Positions 8,615 to 16,861 of a DNA stretch of 37,025 nucleotides are shown here, one piece after another. Under the pieces are notes generated by a model, which did not search any database, had not been told where the DNA came from, and was given only the letters and a program-made list of their open reading frames with translations. The DNA is from Rhodospirillaceae bacterium. GTDB lineage: Bacteria > Pseudomonadota > Alphaproteobacteria > Rhodospirillales > Rhodospirillaceae. Numbering within the stretch: the first letter of the stretch is position 1; the number at the start of each line of letters is the position of its first letter. Position numbers and translations under genes: made by a program. Location: NCBI GenBank assembly GCA_020852595.1, contig JADZAK010000038.1, positions 1 to 37,025 of the forward strand, read 5' to 3'.

Positions 8615-9623
8615 ATGTGTTCTTCCGTGCGACGAGGGTAGTGTGCAAGACCGCCAGTTCGTCGTGCGGGACCGCCGCATAGCGCGAGATGACCGGCATC
8701 GCCTTCAAGGCGGTGAGGGCGCGGGTGTCGGGATACCCTGCGGCCGCGATCACATTGAACCCGCCGCGCTCGGCCATCTCGACAAACTCGAAGCGGCGCA
8801 GCCGGTTCTGGTAGTTTTGCGGATTGAGGCCTGCGAGCTTCCAGGCCAGGCCGTCATATTTCAAAAAATTGACCGGCGAGATCGACTTGTCCAGATGCTC
8901 CCAGTGATCGGTCATATCGATCTTGTGGCAGATGATGCCGTCGTCTTTGAGGATGCGATAGGACGCGGTCATGATGCCGGCCAGCAGGCCGGGCGGAACG
9001 TGCTCCAACACATCGCGCGAGATGATGATGTCGGCGATTCGCTCGGGGAGCCGGCGGAAATCGGCCGGTGCGCGGTAGTCGATGTCGCGGTCGAGCAGCG
9101 CGCGCTCCCAGGCCGCGGCGCCGAGCTTGAGGACGTCGAAGTTCGCGGTGAGGCCGGCGGCCGCCAGCCGGTCTGCGAACAAGGCCCGCATCCGGGACAG
9201 TGAATCGATCCCTGTCCGCACCGTGTGGCCGTCGAGAAGCCGCTCCCGATCCAAGGTGATGACCTTGCCCGCGCCGTAAAGCCGCAGCATGAGGGGCAGC
9301 ACCGGATTCCAGCCGGTTCCAATCTCCACCACCGCCGCGCCTTCGATCTTCACGCCCAGTTCGGCGAGCTTCAAAAGCTGGTCGCGCGCGTCTTGCACCA
9401 GGTCGCAGTCGCGGTCGGGCTGGGTCTCGTAGGGGAAGAGTTTTCGTTTGAGCCGGCGCGCGGCATTCTGGAACGGAATGAGAGACTTGATCCCGTCGAT
9501 CACGGCCTTCTTGTGCCACGGCCGTAGCGAGGGCGGGGCGAAGACGGCGGGCGGCGCGGCGCGGTCCATGGTGCGGAAATTCCAGCGGGGGCGGCTCCCG
9601 GTGAAACGGGGAGGGCTTTTCAT
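8601..9623 (-). CDS. Class I SAM-dependent methyltransferase
   Basis: A 340-residue protein with a Rossmann-type methyltransferase core. Motif I is VVEIGTGWNPVLPL near residues 98-110, and GKVITLDRERLL follows as the acidic strand-2 end. IIISRDVLEHVPPGLL is the 'xDVLEH' element common to class I enzymes of the Methyltransf_11/23 type. The acceptor cannot be told from sequence; similar proteins are often found with glycan or lipid modification genes. The ATG at 9623 has GGGA just upstream; a second ATG at residue 19 is possible because the first 20 residues look unstructured. The gene converges on, and overlaps, the Tat-protein gene by 14 bases. A nested palindrome (9657-9710) lies upstream. 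Confidence 0.85.
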   Translation of the reverse strand: MKSPPRFTGSRPRWNFRTMDRAAPPAVFAPPSLRPWHKKAVIDGIKSLIPFQNAARRLKRKLFPYETQPDRDCDLVQDARDQLLKLAELGVKIEGAAVVEIGTGWNPVLPLMLRLYGAGKVITLDRERLLDGHTVRTGIDSLSRMRALFADRLAAAGLTANFDVLKLGAAAWERALLDRDIDYRAPADFRRLPERIADIIISRDVLEHVPPGLLAGIMTASYRILKDDGIICHKIDMTDHWEHLDKSISPVNFLKYDGLAWKLAGLNPQNYQNRLRRFEFVEMAERGGFNVIAAAGYPDTRALTALKAMPVISRYAAVPHDELAVLHTTLVARKNTFTPR

Positions 9624-9656
9624 TGTTCCCGCGATGCGGGCGCGCCGGCGCCTGAA

Positions 9657-9710
9657 GGGCCAATAAAATAAGACGTCTGGAATGTGCCGAACATTCCATC
9701 TTTTTGGCCC
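9657..9710. promoter_or_regulatory. Nested inverted repeats between divergent genes
   Basis: The outer arms are GGGCCAA (9657-9663) and TTGGCCC (9704-9710). Inside them are the perfect arms TGGAATGT (9678-9685) and ACATTCCA (9691-9698) around GCCGA. The element sits 34 bases upstream of the methyltransferase start and 97 bases upstream of the protease start. It could be an operator for the divergent pair or a structured leader. The inner hairpin is followed by T residues on the plus strand but has no gene to terminate there. Confidence 0.5.
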
Positions 9711-9806
9711 GATAATTGTCCGCCGCCGCCGGGAAGGGCCTCCCTAAACCCGGGGCGTGGGGTGTAATTTTAGAGGTGACGACCTTTCGGGAGACGAGGC
9801 CTTTCC

Positions 9807-10772
9807 ATGCGCTTCCAACACTCCACGCTTCGCCTTGCGGGCGTCATTGCCGCCGCGGCGCTCGCGGCTTGCGCGCCCAAAGGGCCCTGGAAGGGCTCGG
9901 TGGAATACAATCTCAGCACCGGTTTGCGCGCGGTGAATGCGCAGCCCGCCTACGACGCCGGCTTCACGGGGCGCGGCGTCACGGTGGCGCTGATCGACTG
10001 CGGCATCGACAAGAAGCGCGGCGAACTCGGCAAGAACCTCTCGCCGCTCTCCACCGATCTCAATCCGGAACGCAAAGTCATTCTGGCGGACCGCCATGGC
10101 GACGAAGTCGCGGGTCCGCTCGGCTCCAAGCTCGACGGTCATGGTTTGGCCGGTGTCGCTTACAACGCCACCGTCCTGTCCGTGCGCGCCGACTTCGACG
10201 GGGGGTGGAAGGGACAGTGCGGATTCTACCCGCGCGACATCGCCCGCGCGCTCGATTACGCGGTGGAGAAAGGCGCGAAGGTGGCCGTGCTGCCGTTCCG
10301 CGCCGACCAAAGATTCGGCCCGAAGTTCGAAGCCTCGCTGCAGCGCGCGGTCGACGCCGGCGTTGCCATCGTGATCTCCAGCGGCAACGAATCCAGCGGC
10401 CAGCCGTCCTGGCCCGCCCGTTACGCCACCGATCCGCGTTTCGAAGGCGGTATCGTCGTCGTCGGCGGCGCGCGCAAGGACGGCAGTCTCGCGCCGTGGT
10501 CCAACCGCGCGGGGCTGACCAGCGGATGGTTCATCATCGCGCCCGGCGAGGATGTGATCACCGACTGCGGCGGCCAATATTGCCGGCGCGTCTCGGGCAC
10601 ATCGGTTTCCGCCGCCTACGTCGCCGGCGGTCTCGCGCTGATCATGCAGGCCAAACCGGAAATAAACGCGCGCGGCGCCATCGAACTCCTGCTCAAATCC
10701 GCGCGCACCGTCGGCGACCCCGAAGAGGCGGGGCGCGGGTCCCTCGACATCGGCGCGGTCTTCGCGTTCTAA
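9807..10772 (+). CDS. S8 family (subtilisin-like) serine protease, lipoprotein
   Basis: A 321-residue subtilase carrying a lipoprotein signal with lipobox LAAC (C22), so it is probably membrane-anchored in the periplasm or outer membrane. The catalytic Asp is in TVALIDCGID (D64). The catalytic His is best placed in RHGDEVAG (H97), corresponding to the usual HGTHVAG; the later GHGLAGVAYNATVLSVRAD matches the conserved strand that follows. The oxyanion Asn is in ISSGNESS (N194), and the nucleophile is in SGTSVSAAYVAG (S266). The protein is compact, with no propeptide, autotransporter barrel or pre-peptidase domain. The second His of HGTHVAG is replaced by Glu. It is predicted active because all triad positions are present; the substrate is unknown. 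Confidence 0.88.
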   Translation: MRFQHSTLRLAGVIAAAALAACAPKGPWKGSVEYNLSTGLRAVNAQPAYDAGFTGRGVTVALIDCGIDKKRGELGKNLSPLSTDLNPERKVILADRHGDEVAGPLGSKLDGHGLAGVAYNATVLSVRADFDGGWKGQCGFYPRDIARALDYAVEKGAKVAVLPFRADQRFGPKFEASLQRAVDAGVAIVISSGNESSGQPSWPARYATDPRFEGGIVVVGGARKDGSLAPWSNRAGLTSGWFIIAPGEDVITDCGGQYCRRVSGTSVSAAYVAGGLALIMQAKPEINARGAIELLLKSARTVGDPEEAGRGSLDIGAVFAF

Positions 10773-10901
10773 CGAATTTGGAAAAGCGCGGGTGCGCCCG
10801 CCGGTCCCGCGCCGTTCGCGCCGGGCCGATTGATGACAGTTGGATGAAGAATAGGGGGCGGGGGCTTGTCGCTCGGCGCCGCCGCGTGAAACAAGAACGT
10901 C

Positions 10902-11306
10902 ATGTTCAGGACGTTTTTCATCATCGCGCTTCTCATCCTCGCGTCGCACGAAAGCTTTGCCGCCGTGCGCGGATCGGGCGATGTGTCGGCATATGCGGGT
11001 GGGATCAATGTACCTGTCGGAGCGGCGCCGGTCATGGACGCCGAAACGACCATGCTGGTGCGTCAACTCGATACGATGCTCACCGCGCGCTTCGACGCCG
11101 CCGGCCGGATTGCTTCCGTTCCGGCGCGCCGTCAGGCTCTCGAAGAGCTCAGCGCGTTTGCGAAGATGACCGTGGAAGGTTTGATTGGCGCGGCGCCGAG
11201 TGCCGATGCGCGCGCGTCGATCTTCGAGAACCTCGAAGCACTCCTCGCCTGGCATCAGGACGAGATTCTGGCGGCGCTCGCGGCGCTTCCGCGCGCCGCC
11301 CGATAA
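10902..11306 (+). CDS. Small exported protein of unknown function
   Basis: A 134-residue protein that I do not recognise. It opens with a clear Sec signal peptide (FRTFFIIALLILASHESFA, cleavage near residue 20). The mature part is mainly helical: MLVRQLDTMLTARFDAAGRI, then QALEELSAFAKMTVEGLIG and ENLEALLAWHQDEILAALAAL. It has no cysteines and no obvious domain. The ribosome-binding site is weak, but the signal peptide and codon pattern support a real gene. It follows the lipoprotein protease by 129 bases on the same strand and could be co-transcribed. A role with the protease, as substrate or inhibitor, is only a guess. Confidence 0.6.
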   Translation: MFRTFFIIALLILASHESFAAVRGSGDVSAYAGGINVPVGAAPVMDAETTMLVRQLDTMLTARFDAAGRIASVPARRQALEELSAFAKMTVEGLIGAAPSADARASIFENLEALLAWHQDEILAALAALPRAAR

Positions 11307-11313
11307 TGCCGTT

Positions 11314-11664
11314 TTAGGGCTGGGCCGCCATCGCGGTCATGCGGCGCTTCGCCAGTATTTTCGCCTTCAGCTTCTCGTCCGAGTCCATGGTGACGATCGG
11401 GTTCGAGTCCATCGCCAGGACCTTGCCGTAGATTTCCGAAGCTTCGTCCTTGCGGCCGGCGCTTTGCAGCACATAGGCCAGGTTCAAGAGCTGTTGGGCG
11501 TCGCTCGGAGTCTGCTTCAGTCCTTCACGCAGCAAAGCTTCGGCCTTGGTCCATTCCTTGTTCTGAACGGCGGCGTAGACCTGCGCTTCGGAGGTCGTCG
11601 CGGCCATCGCCGGCGCGGCGGCAAAACAAGCAACGAGAGCGGAACACAGCGCCAGGTTTTTCAT
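11314..11664 (-). CDS. Small exported TPR-like protein
   Basis: A 116-residue protein with a Sec signal peptide (MKNLALCSALVACFAAAPAMAA) and roughly one and a half tetratricopeptide-type helical pairs. EAQVYAAVQNKEWTKAEALL is followed by DAQQLLNLAYVLQSAGRKDEA and SEIYGKVLAMDS, with the A/G/Y/L spacing expected of TPRs. The ATG at 11664 is chosen over the one at 11670 because GGGAG lies 6 bases upstream of it and would abut the earlier one. Such proteins usually mediate periplasmic protein-protein contacts. The 3' end is 7 bases from the stop of the convergent small exported protein. Nothing shows a specific partner. Confidence 0.75.
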   Translation of the reverse strand: MKNLALCSALVACFAAAPAMAATTSEAQVYAAVQNKEWTKAEALLREGLKQTPSDAQQLLNLAYVLQSAGRKDEASEIYGKVLAMDSNPIVTMDSDEKLKAKILAKRRMTAMAAQP

Positions 11665-11727
11665 CGGCATCTCCCTTTAATTAAACGGCGACAGGGAAAT
11701 CATGAGCGCGCGGATGCGAAATTCAAA

Positions 11728-11762
11728 ATGAAACTATTATGAGGAAAATATGAAACTTTCAT
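11728..11762. repeat. Repeated ATGAAACT with a small palindrome
   Basis: ATGAAACT occurs at 11728-11735 and again at 11750-11757, 22 bases apart (about two helical turns). The second copy is part of the perfect palindrome ATGAAA-C-TTTCAT (11750-11762). The element lies in an A/T-rich stretch between the divergent TPR-protein and receptor B genes and may be an operator. Confidence 0.35.
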
Positions 11763-11816
11763 GACGTTTGCGCCGGATCGCGCAAGCCCGCCGTCCCCCC
11801 GCGGCGCCGACGCTTT

Positions 11817-11845
11817 TTGTCATAATAACACCTTTTCACTGTAAC
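11817..11845 (+). promoter_or_regulatory. Putative sigma-70-type promoter of receptor B
   Basis: A -35-like TTGTCA (11817-11822) and a -10-like TGTAAC (11840-11845) are separated by 17 bases, about 75 bases before the receptor start. The -10 match is only 4 of 6, so this is a candidate and not a confident call. Confidence 0.4.
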
Positions 11846-11918
11846 AAACCCGTCCGACTCGCTGAGTAGATTGCCCCCGCATTCGCAACCACCACACCCA
11901 TGTCGGGGGAAAGATAAA

Positions 11919-14240
11919 ATGAACGATAGAACGGCTCTTCGCTGGCGCCTGCTTGCGACCGCGGCGCTCGGAGTCATGGCGGCTTCGCCGGCGATCGCCG
12001 AGCAGGGCGCTTCGCAAACGCAAGTGGCCGCGGCCTCGTCGTCCGACGTCCTTGATGAAATTGTCGTCACGGCCACCAAGCGCGAAACCAACCTGCAGGA
12101 CACGCCGATCGCCATCTCGGTGGTCAACACTGAAAACCTGCAAGACCGCCACGTCCAGGCGCTGCTCGATCTCGCCGACGGCGCGATCCCGGGTCTGCGC
12201 ATCGCCACCTTCGAAGCGCGCCAGTCCGCGCTCACCATCGGCATCCGCGGCATCGTGCCGCTCGACGCCAACCAGCCGGCCCGCGAACAGGGCGTCGGCG
12301 TTTATCTCGACGGCGTTTACCTCGGCCGTCAGCACGGCCTCAACGCCGCGATGCTCGACATCGAGCGCGTGGAAGTGCTGAAAGGCCCGCAGGGCACGCT
12401 CTTCGGCCGTAATACCGAAGGCGGCGCGCTCAGTCTCGTCACGAAGGCCCCGACGGGCGAATTCGGCGTGCGCGGCACCGCCGGCGTCGGCAACTACGGC
12501 GCCCACAACGGCGAACTGCACATCGATTTGCCGGCTGTCGGCAACCTCAGCTTCAAGATCGACGGCGTCGTGCAGTATCAGCGCCCGACCACCAAGAACC
12601 CGCTCGCCGGCCAGACGGGGTGGAACTACTTCGACCGCCGCGGCGCCAAGTTCGCCGCGCGCTATGAAGCCGGCGACGTCCGCGCCGACTACTCTTTCGA
12701 CGTCGGCAACGAAAAGAACAGCCCGTTCTACAGCCAGCTCCTGAACTACAATCCGAACAACCTCGTGATCGGTCCGGCCTCGGGTGCCCTGCCATCGGGC
12801 CAGATCCGTCCGCTGCCGCCGATCGTGAAGGTCGAAGGCGCGGAGCGTCAGAAGGTCGCAGAAATCGGCGTGCCGCAGCAGCCGTCCGTCGACAAGACCC
12901 GCGGCCACGCGCTGCACCTGAACTGGGATGTGAACGACAATCTCGAAATCCGCTCCATCTCGGCCTACCGCCGCGTGACCGTGGACCAGTGGGATAACTC
13001 GGGCGGCGCGCACCGCGTCCCGCAATTCGTCGCGGGCGCCGCGTTCAGCCGCTACAGCCTCGCGACCCTGAAGCAGTGGCAGATCAGCCAGGAGGTCCAG
13101 GCGGTCGGCAGGGCCGGCGACAACTTCGATTATGTGGCGGGTCTCTTCTACTTCAAGGAACGCGTCGAGGACGACGCCGCGACGCCGAACACCAACCAGT
13201 GGAACGCGGACGGCACGGGCTACACGATCCTCGATCCGGCGCTGACCCTCCCGGGCCGCCGCGTGATCGACCGCGCCAGCGTCGCCTATGCCAAAAGCTA
13301 CGCCGCCTTCGCGCAAGGGACCTACACCTTCGCCGACGATTGGCACCTGACGGCCGGCGCGCGTTATACCCACGACGACAAGAACGGCAAGCTCTTCACC
13401 ATCAACAACCTGCCGACGAACCTGACGTTCGAAAGCGCGAACGACCGCGTCGATCCGATGGTCACCTTGGCTTACGACATCGACGAAGACGTCAACGTGT
13501 ACGGCAAGTTCTCGACCGGTTACCGCTCGGGCGGCGCCAGCTCGCGCTCGCTCACCTACCGCCCGTTCGGCCCGGAAAAGGTCAACTCCTACGAAATCGG
13601 CGCGAAGACAGAACTCCTGGACCGCCGCGTGCGCCTCAACATGGCCGCTTACATGATGGACCGTACCGGCAGCCAGATCGATTTCAGCGTGGTCGCCGGC
13701 GTCATCCCGGGCTCGACGCGCAACACCGTCGAAACCGTCAATGCCCCGGGCACCACGAAAATCCGCGGCGTCGAGTTGGAAGGCACGGTCAAGCTGACCG
13801 ACGACCTGACGGCCAACGCTTCGTACGCTTACACCACCACGAAGATCCCGCCGACGGTGAACCCGTTCAACAACGTCGCGCAGCCGGTGTTCATCGTCTT
13901 CACGCCGAAGAACGCGGCTTCGGCCGGCCTCGACTACGCCCGTCCGTACGACTCGTTCACCTTCAAGGCCCATCTCGACGGCAACTACGCCGACGCGACG
14001 CAGACCTTCGACCAGACGGACGTGAAGAACGACAAGTCGTTCATCATGAACGCCCGCCTGTCGCTCGCGGACATCGATGTGGGCCGCGGCGCCTTCGCCG
14101 CGTTCTCGCTGTGGTCGCGCAACCTGCTCAACGAAACGCATGTCTACCGCCGCGACCCGGCGAACCGTGCGACCCTCGGTGATTACGGTAACCTGAACGC
14201 CCCGCGCACCTTCGGCGCCGAAGTCAGCGTGAACTTCTAA
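11919..14240 (+). CDS. TonB-dependent outer-membrane receptor B
   Basis: A 773-residue TonB-dependent receptor of a different subfamily from receptors A and C. The ATG at 11919 follows GGGGGAAAG (11905-11912) and starts a signal peptide (LLATAALGVMAASPAIA). The plug begins at DEIVVTATKRETNLQDTPIAISVV, the form common in sphingomonad- and caulobacter-type receptors, and continues with GVGVYLDGVYLGR and VEVLKGPQGTLFGRNTEGGAL. The barrel ends in EVSVNF with a terminal phenylalanine. It imports a chelate, carbohydrate or other bulky ligand; the ligand cannot be told from sequence. Apparently monocistronic, with a promoter candidate upstream and a terminator downstream. Confidence 0.93.
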   Translation: MNDRTALRWRLLATAALGVMAASPAIAEQGASQTQVAAASSSDVLDEIVVTATKRETNLQDTPIAISVVNTENLQDRHVQALLDLADGAIPGLRIATFEARQSALTIGIRGIVPLDANQPAREQGVGVYLDGVYLGRQHGLNAAMLDIERVEVLKGPQGTLFGRNTEGGALSLVTKAPTGEFGVRGTAGVGNYGAHNGELHIDLPAVGNLSFKIDGVVQYQRPTTKNPLAGQTGWNYFDRRGAKFAARYEAGDVRADYSFDVGNEKNSPFYSQLLNYNPNNLVIGPASGALPSGQIRPLPPIVKVEGAERQKVAEIGVPQQPSVDKTRGHALHLNWDVNDNLEIRSISAYRRVTVDQWDNSGGAHRVPQFVAGAAFSRYSLATLKQWQISQEVQAVGRAGDNFDYVAGLFYFKERVEDDAATPNTNQWNADGTGYTILDPALTLPGRRVIDRASVAYAKSYAAFAQGTYTFADDWHLTAGARYTHDDKNGKLFTINNLPTNLTFESANDRVDPMVTLAYDIDEDVNVYGKFSTGYRSGGASSRSLTYRPFGPEKVNSYEIGAKTELLDRRVRLNMAAYMMDRTGSQIDFSVVAGVIPGSTRNTVETVNAPGTTKIRGVELEGTVKLTDDLTANASYAYTTTKIPPTVNPFNNVAQPVFIVFTPKNAASAGLDYARPYDSFTFKAHLDGNYADATQTFDQTDVKNDKSFIMNARLSLADIDVGRGAFAAFSLWSRNLLNETHVYRRDPANRATLGDYGNLNAPRTFGAEVSVNF

Positions 14241-14261
14241 AACCGGGCCTCTTCCAAAGCG

Positions 14262-14298
14262 AAAGCGCCCCCTCCCCGCCGGGAGCGGGCGCTTTTCT
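14262..14298 (+). terminator. Rho-independent terminator of receptor B
   Basis: The arms AAAGCGCCC (14262-14270) and GGGCGCTTT (14287-14295) form a perfect stem around a 16-base GC-rich loop, followed by TT. It starts 21 bases after the receptor stop codon. Confidence 0.8.
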
Positions 14299-14365
14299 CT
14301 TCTGGGCTCAACCCGCGCGGAGTGGCGGGCGCCGTGTCGATGTGAGAAACTTTTGCGACAGACCC

Positions 14366-15865
14366 ATGGCTGAAATCGAACTTAAGCTTCGCGGAACGCC
14401 GGTGCGCTTGAAGGCGGCTCTCGCGCGTTTGCAAAAAGGCGCGGTGAAGGGCTCGGCCTTCACGAAGAACCTGCACGCGGTTTATTTCGACACGGCCAAG
14501 GACGACCTTCACGCCAAGGGCCTCTCGTTGCGCGTGCGCGAGGAAGGCGACTGTTTCGTCCAGACCCTCAAACAGACGCCGGCCGGCGGCGAAGCGCTGA
14601 CCAGGGGAGAATGGAGCGACCGGGTCGCGGCCGCCGCGCCCGAGCTTCTCAACACCCATAGCGGCCGCAAGCTGCGCCAGGTCTGGAAAGACATCCGCCT
14701 GTTGCCGCGCTTCCGCACCGTCATCGCGCGCAGCGGCTTTGTCCTCAGCCCCACGCCGGGCACGGAGATCGAGATCGTGCGCGACGAGGGCGAGATCCGC
14801 GTCCTCGGGCGCGACGACGGCCGGGCCGCGGTGTCCGAGATCGAGATCGAACTCAAAAAAGGCCCGCTCAGCGCCGTGTACCGGCTGGCGCTCGAGATCG
14901 TCGCGAAAACCCAGGTGCAGATCGAGCCTTGCGGAAAATCGGACCGTGGATACGCGCTCCTGTCGCCCGGCGCCGCCACCGTCTCCGTGAAAGCCGAGGC
15001 GCCGCGGGCGAAGGCCGGCGATACGCTGGCCGAAGTCTTGCGCGCCGCCGCCCGGCGCCACTTCGCCCAGTTCCTGGCCAATATGGCCGGCGCGCGCAGG
15101 CAGGACCCGGCCAGTATTCACCAGATGCGCGTCAGCATGCGCCGCCTGCGTTCGGCGCTTTACGGCGCGCGCAACCTATTGCCGGAAACCGAATACGAAT
15201 CCGTGCGCCTGAAACTCAAGTATCTCCTCCAATGCCTTGGCCCGGCCCGCGATTGGGAAGCCCTGACCGAGCGCATGTCCGAGCTCATGTCCGAGCCGGA
15301 GGACGAAGAGGACATCGAGGACGTCCAGAGCGCGGCCGGCGTCTGGAAAAGCCGCGCGCTGGTGCGGGCCGTCGATGCGCTGGCCTCGCGCAAGACCACG
15401 ATGGCCGTGCTCGAAGTCATGCGCTGGTTCGAGGATCTGCCGGCGTCGCGGCACGGCCGCAAACTGAAAATCCGCGCCCGCGACGCGGCCGGCGATATCC
15501 TTTCCGAATTATTCGGCCGCGTGCGCCGCCGGAGCCGTCATTTCGAGCGGCAGTCCGTCGGGGACCGCCACCGCTTGCGCATCGCCGGCAAGAACCTGCG
15601 CTACAATATCGAGCTCTACGGCGGCCTTTATCCCAAGCGTAAAGCCGGGAAGTTCCTGGCGCTCCTGAAACCCGTGCTGGACGATCTCGGGCACCTCAAC
15701 GATGTCGGCCGCGCCCGTGACCTGCTCGGTGAACTGGCCAAGCGTTCGCCGCGGAAGGCCGCCGCCGAAGCGGTGGTCACGCGCCTCGAGGCGCGCGCCG
15801 CCGCCGCCGAAAAACGCGCCGGCAAGCACCTCGCCGATCTCAGGAACGCGAAGCCGTTCTGGTAA
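14366..15865 (+). CDS. CYTH and CHAD domain-containing protein
   Basis: A 499-residue two-domain protein. The N-terminal CYTH (triphosphate tunnel metalloenzyme) domain opens with the diagnostic ExExK signature (AEIELKL: E3, E5, K7) and runs to about residue 200. The C-terminal CHAD domain (about 225-490) is an all-helical, basic histidine-containing domain, with IHQMRVSMRRLRSALYGAR, LGPARDWEALTERM and HRLRIAGKNLRYNIELYGGLY. Family knowledge: CYTH proteins hydrolyse or bind inorganic triphosphate, and CHAD domains bind polyphosphate. The ATG at 14366 is chosen because the ExExK motif follows at once; an in-frame GTG lies at 14342. The gene ends 3 bases from the stop of the convergent PiT phosphate transporter gene, which fits a phosphate/polyphosphate theme. 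Confidence 0.9.
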   Translation: MAEIELKLRGTPVRLKAALARLQKGAVKGSAFTKNLHAVYFDTAKDDLHAKGLSLRVREEGDCFVQTLKQTPAGGEALTRGEWSDRVAAAAPELLNTHSGRKLRQVWKDIRLLPRFRTVIARSGFVLSPTPGTEIEIVRDEGEIRVLGRDDGRAAVSEIEIELKKGPLSAVYRLALEIVAKTQVQIEPCGKSDRGYALLSPGAATVSVKAEAPRAKAGDTLAEVLRAAARRHFAQFLANMAGARRQDPASIHQMRVSMRRLRSALYGARNLLPETEYESVRLKLKYLLQCLGPARDWEALTERMSELMSEPEDEEDIEDVQSAAGVWKSRALVRAVDALASRKTTMAVLEVMRWFEDLPASRHGRKLKIRARDAAGDILSELFGRVRRRSRHFERQSVGDRHRLRIAGKNLRYNIELYGGLYPKRKAGKFLALLKPVLDDLGHLNDVGRARDLLGELAKRSPRKAAAEAVVTRLEARAAAAEKRAGKHLADLRNAKPFW

Positions 15866-15868
15866 GCG

Positions 15869-16855
15869 CTACCAGAAGAATTTCGAAACCCAGCAGAACA
15901 GCGCGCCCACCACCGCCGCGGCCGGCATGGTGACGATCCAGGCGATCAGGATCTCGCGCGCGACGCCCCAGCGCACCGCGCTGACGCGCTTCGCCGCGCC
16001 GACCCCGATGATCGCGCCCGTGATGGTTTGCGTGGTCGAAACCGGCACGCCCAGTTCGGTGGCCATGAACAATGTGATGAAGCCGGCGGTTTCCGCGCAC
16101 ACGCCCTGCGCGGGCTGAAGGCGCGTGATGCGCGAGCCCATGGTGTGGATGATGCGCATTCCTCCCAGCAGCGTGCCCAGCGCCATGGCGGCGTTGCAGC
16201 TCACCACCACCCAGAACGGTACGTGAAAATCGCCGCTCAGCTCGCCGTGCGCATACAGCAGCGCGGTGATGATCCCCATGGTCTTCTGCGCGTCGTTGCC
16301 GCCGTGGCCCAGGGCATAGAGCGAGGCCGAGACGAATTGCGCCTTGCGGAAAATGGCGTCGGCGCGCGCCGGCGCGACGCGCACGAAGGTCCAGGACACG
16401 ATCAGCACCAGCAGCAGCGCGATGGTCAGGCCCACGGTCGGCGACAAGACGATGCCGCTCGCGGTCTTGGCCAGGCCCTGCCACACGATGGCGCTCGTGC
16501 CCGCTTCCTGAAGGCCCGCGCCGACGAGACCGCCGATCAGCGCATGCGAGCTCGAGGACGGAATGCCGAAATATCCCGTCGCGATCTGCCACGAAATCGC
16601 GCCGATGAGCGCGCCGAAGATCACATGGTCGGAAATGATCTCGGGCGAGATGATGCCCTTGCCCACGGTGCTGGCCACGCTCAATCCGAACACCAGGAAG
16701 GCGACGAAGTTGAAGAAGGCCGCCCAGGCGATGGCCGCGCGCGGCGACAAGACGCGGGTCGAGACGATGGTCGCGATCGAGTTGGCCGCGTCGTTGCGGC
16801 CGTTCATGAAGTCGAAGAGCAGCGCGACGACGATAAGGCCGATCAGGATCTCCAT
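15869..16855 (-). CDS. pit: Inorganic phosphate transporter, PiT family
   Basis: A 328-residue integral membrane protein with the duplicated PiT signature: DFMNGRNDAANSIATIVSTR near the N-terminus and ALGHGGNDAQKTMGIITAL in the second half. About nine to ten hydrophobic segments are visible. PiT proteins import metal-phosphate complexes with protons and have low affinity compared with Pst. Helices end in aromatic and charged residues, and SSSSHALIGGLVGAG and PVSTTQTITGAIIG are the conserved SSH- and ST-rich re-entrant regions. The gene lies 6 bases downstream of the DUF47 partner gene on the same strand, probably translationally coupled. A Pho-box-like repeat lies upstream of the pair. Confidence 0.92.
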   Translation of the reverse strand: MEILIGLIVVALLFDFMNGRNDAANSIATIVSTRVLSPRAAIAWAAFFNFVAFLVFGLSVASTVGKGIISPEIISDHVIFGALIGAISWQIATGYFGIPSSSSHALIGGLVGAGLQEAGTSAIVWQGLAKTASGIVLSPTVGLTIALLLVLIVSWTFVRVAPARADAIFRKAQFVSASLYALGHGGNDAQKTMGIITALLYAHGELSGDFHVPFWVVVSCNAAMALGTLLGGMRIIHTMGSRITRLQPAQGVCAETAGFITLFMATELGVPVSTTQTITGAIIGVGAAKRVSAVRWGVAREILIAWIVTMPAAAVVGALFCWVSKFFW

Positions 16856-16861
16856 GTGGGA

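Noticed and set aside
6767-8680. A 637-codon open frame antisense to the Tat-protein gene
   Set aside because: No start signal or recognisable motif. The sense frame has a ribosome-binding site and a Tat signal, and the frame would also run into the methyltransferase gene's end.
10108-10158. GHGLAGVA taken as the catalytic His motif of the subtilase
   Set aside because: Alignment with other subtilases puts the catalytic His in the preceding RHGDEVAG; the GHGLAG segment matches the conserved strand after it.
11820-14141. A 773-codon open frame antisense to receptor B
   Set aside because: Same low-complexity shadow composition. The sense strand has a signal peptide, plug, barrel, ribosome-binding site and terminator.
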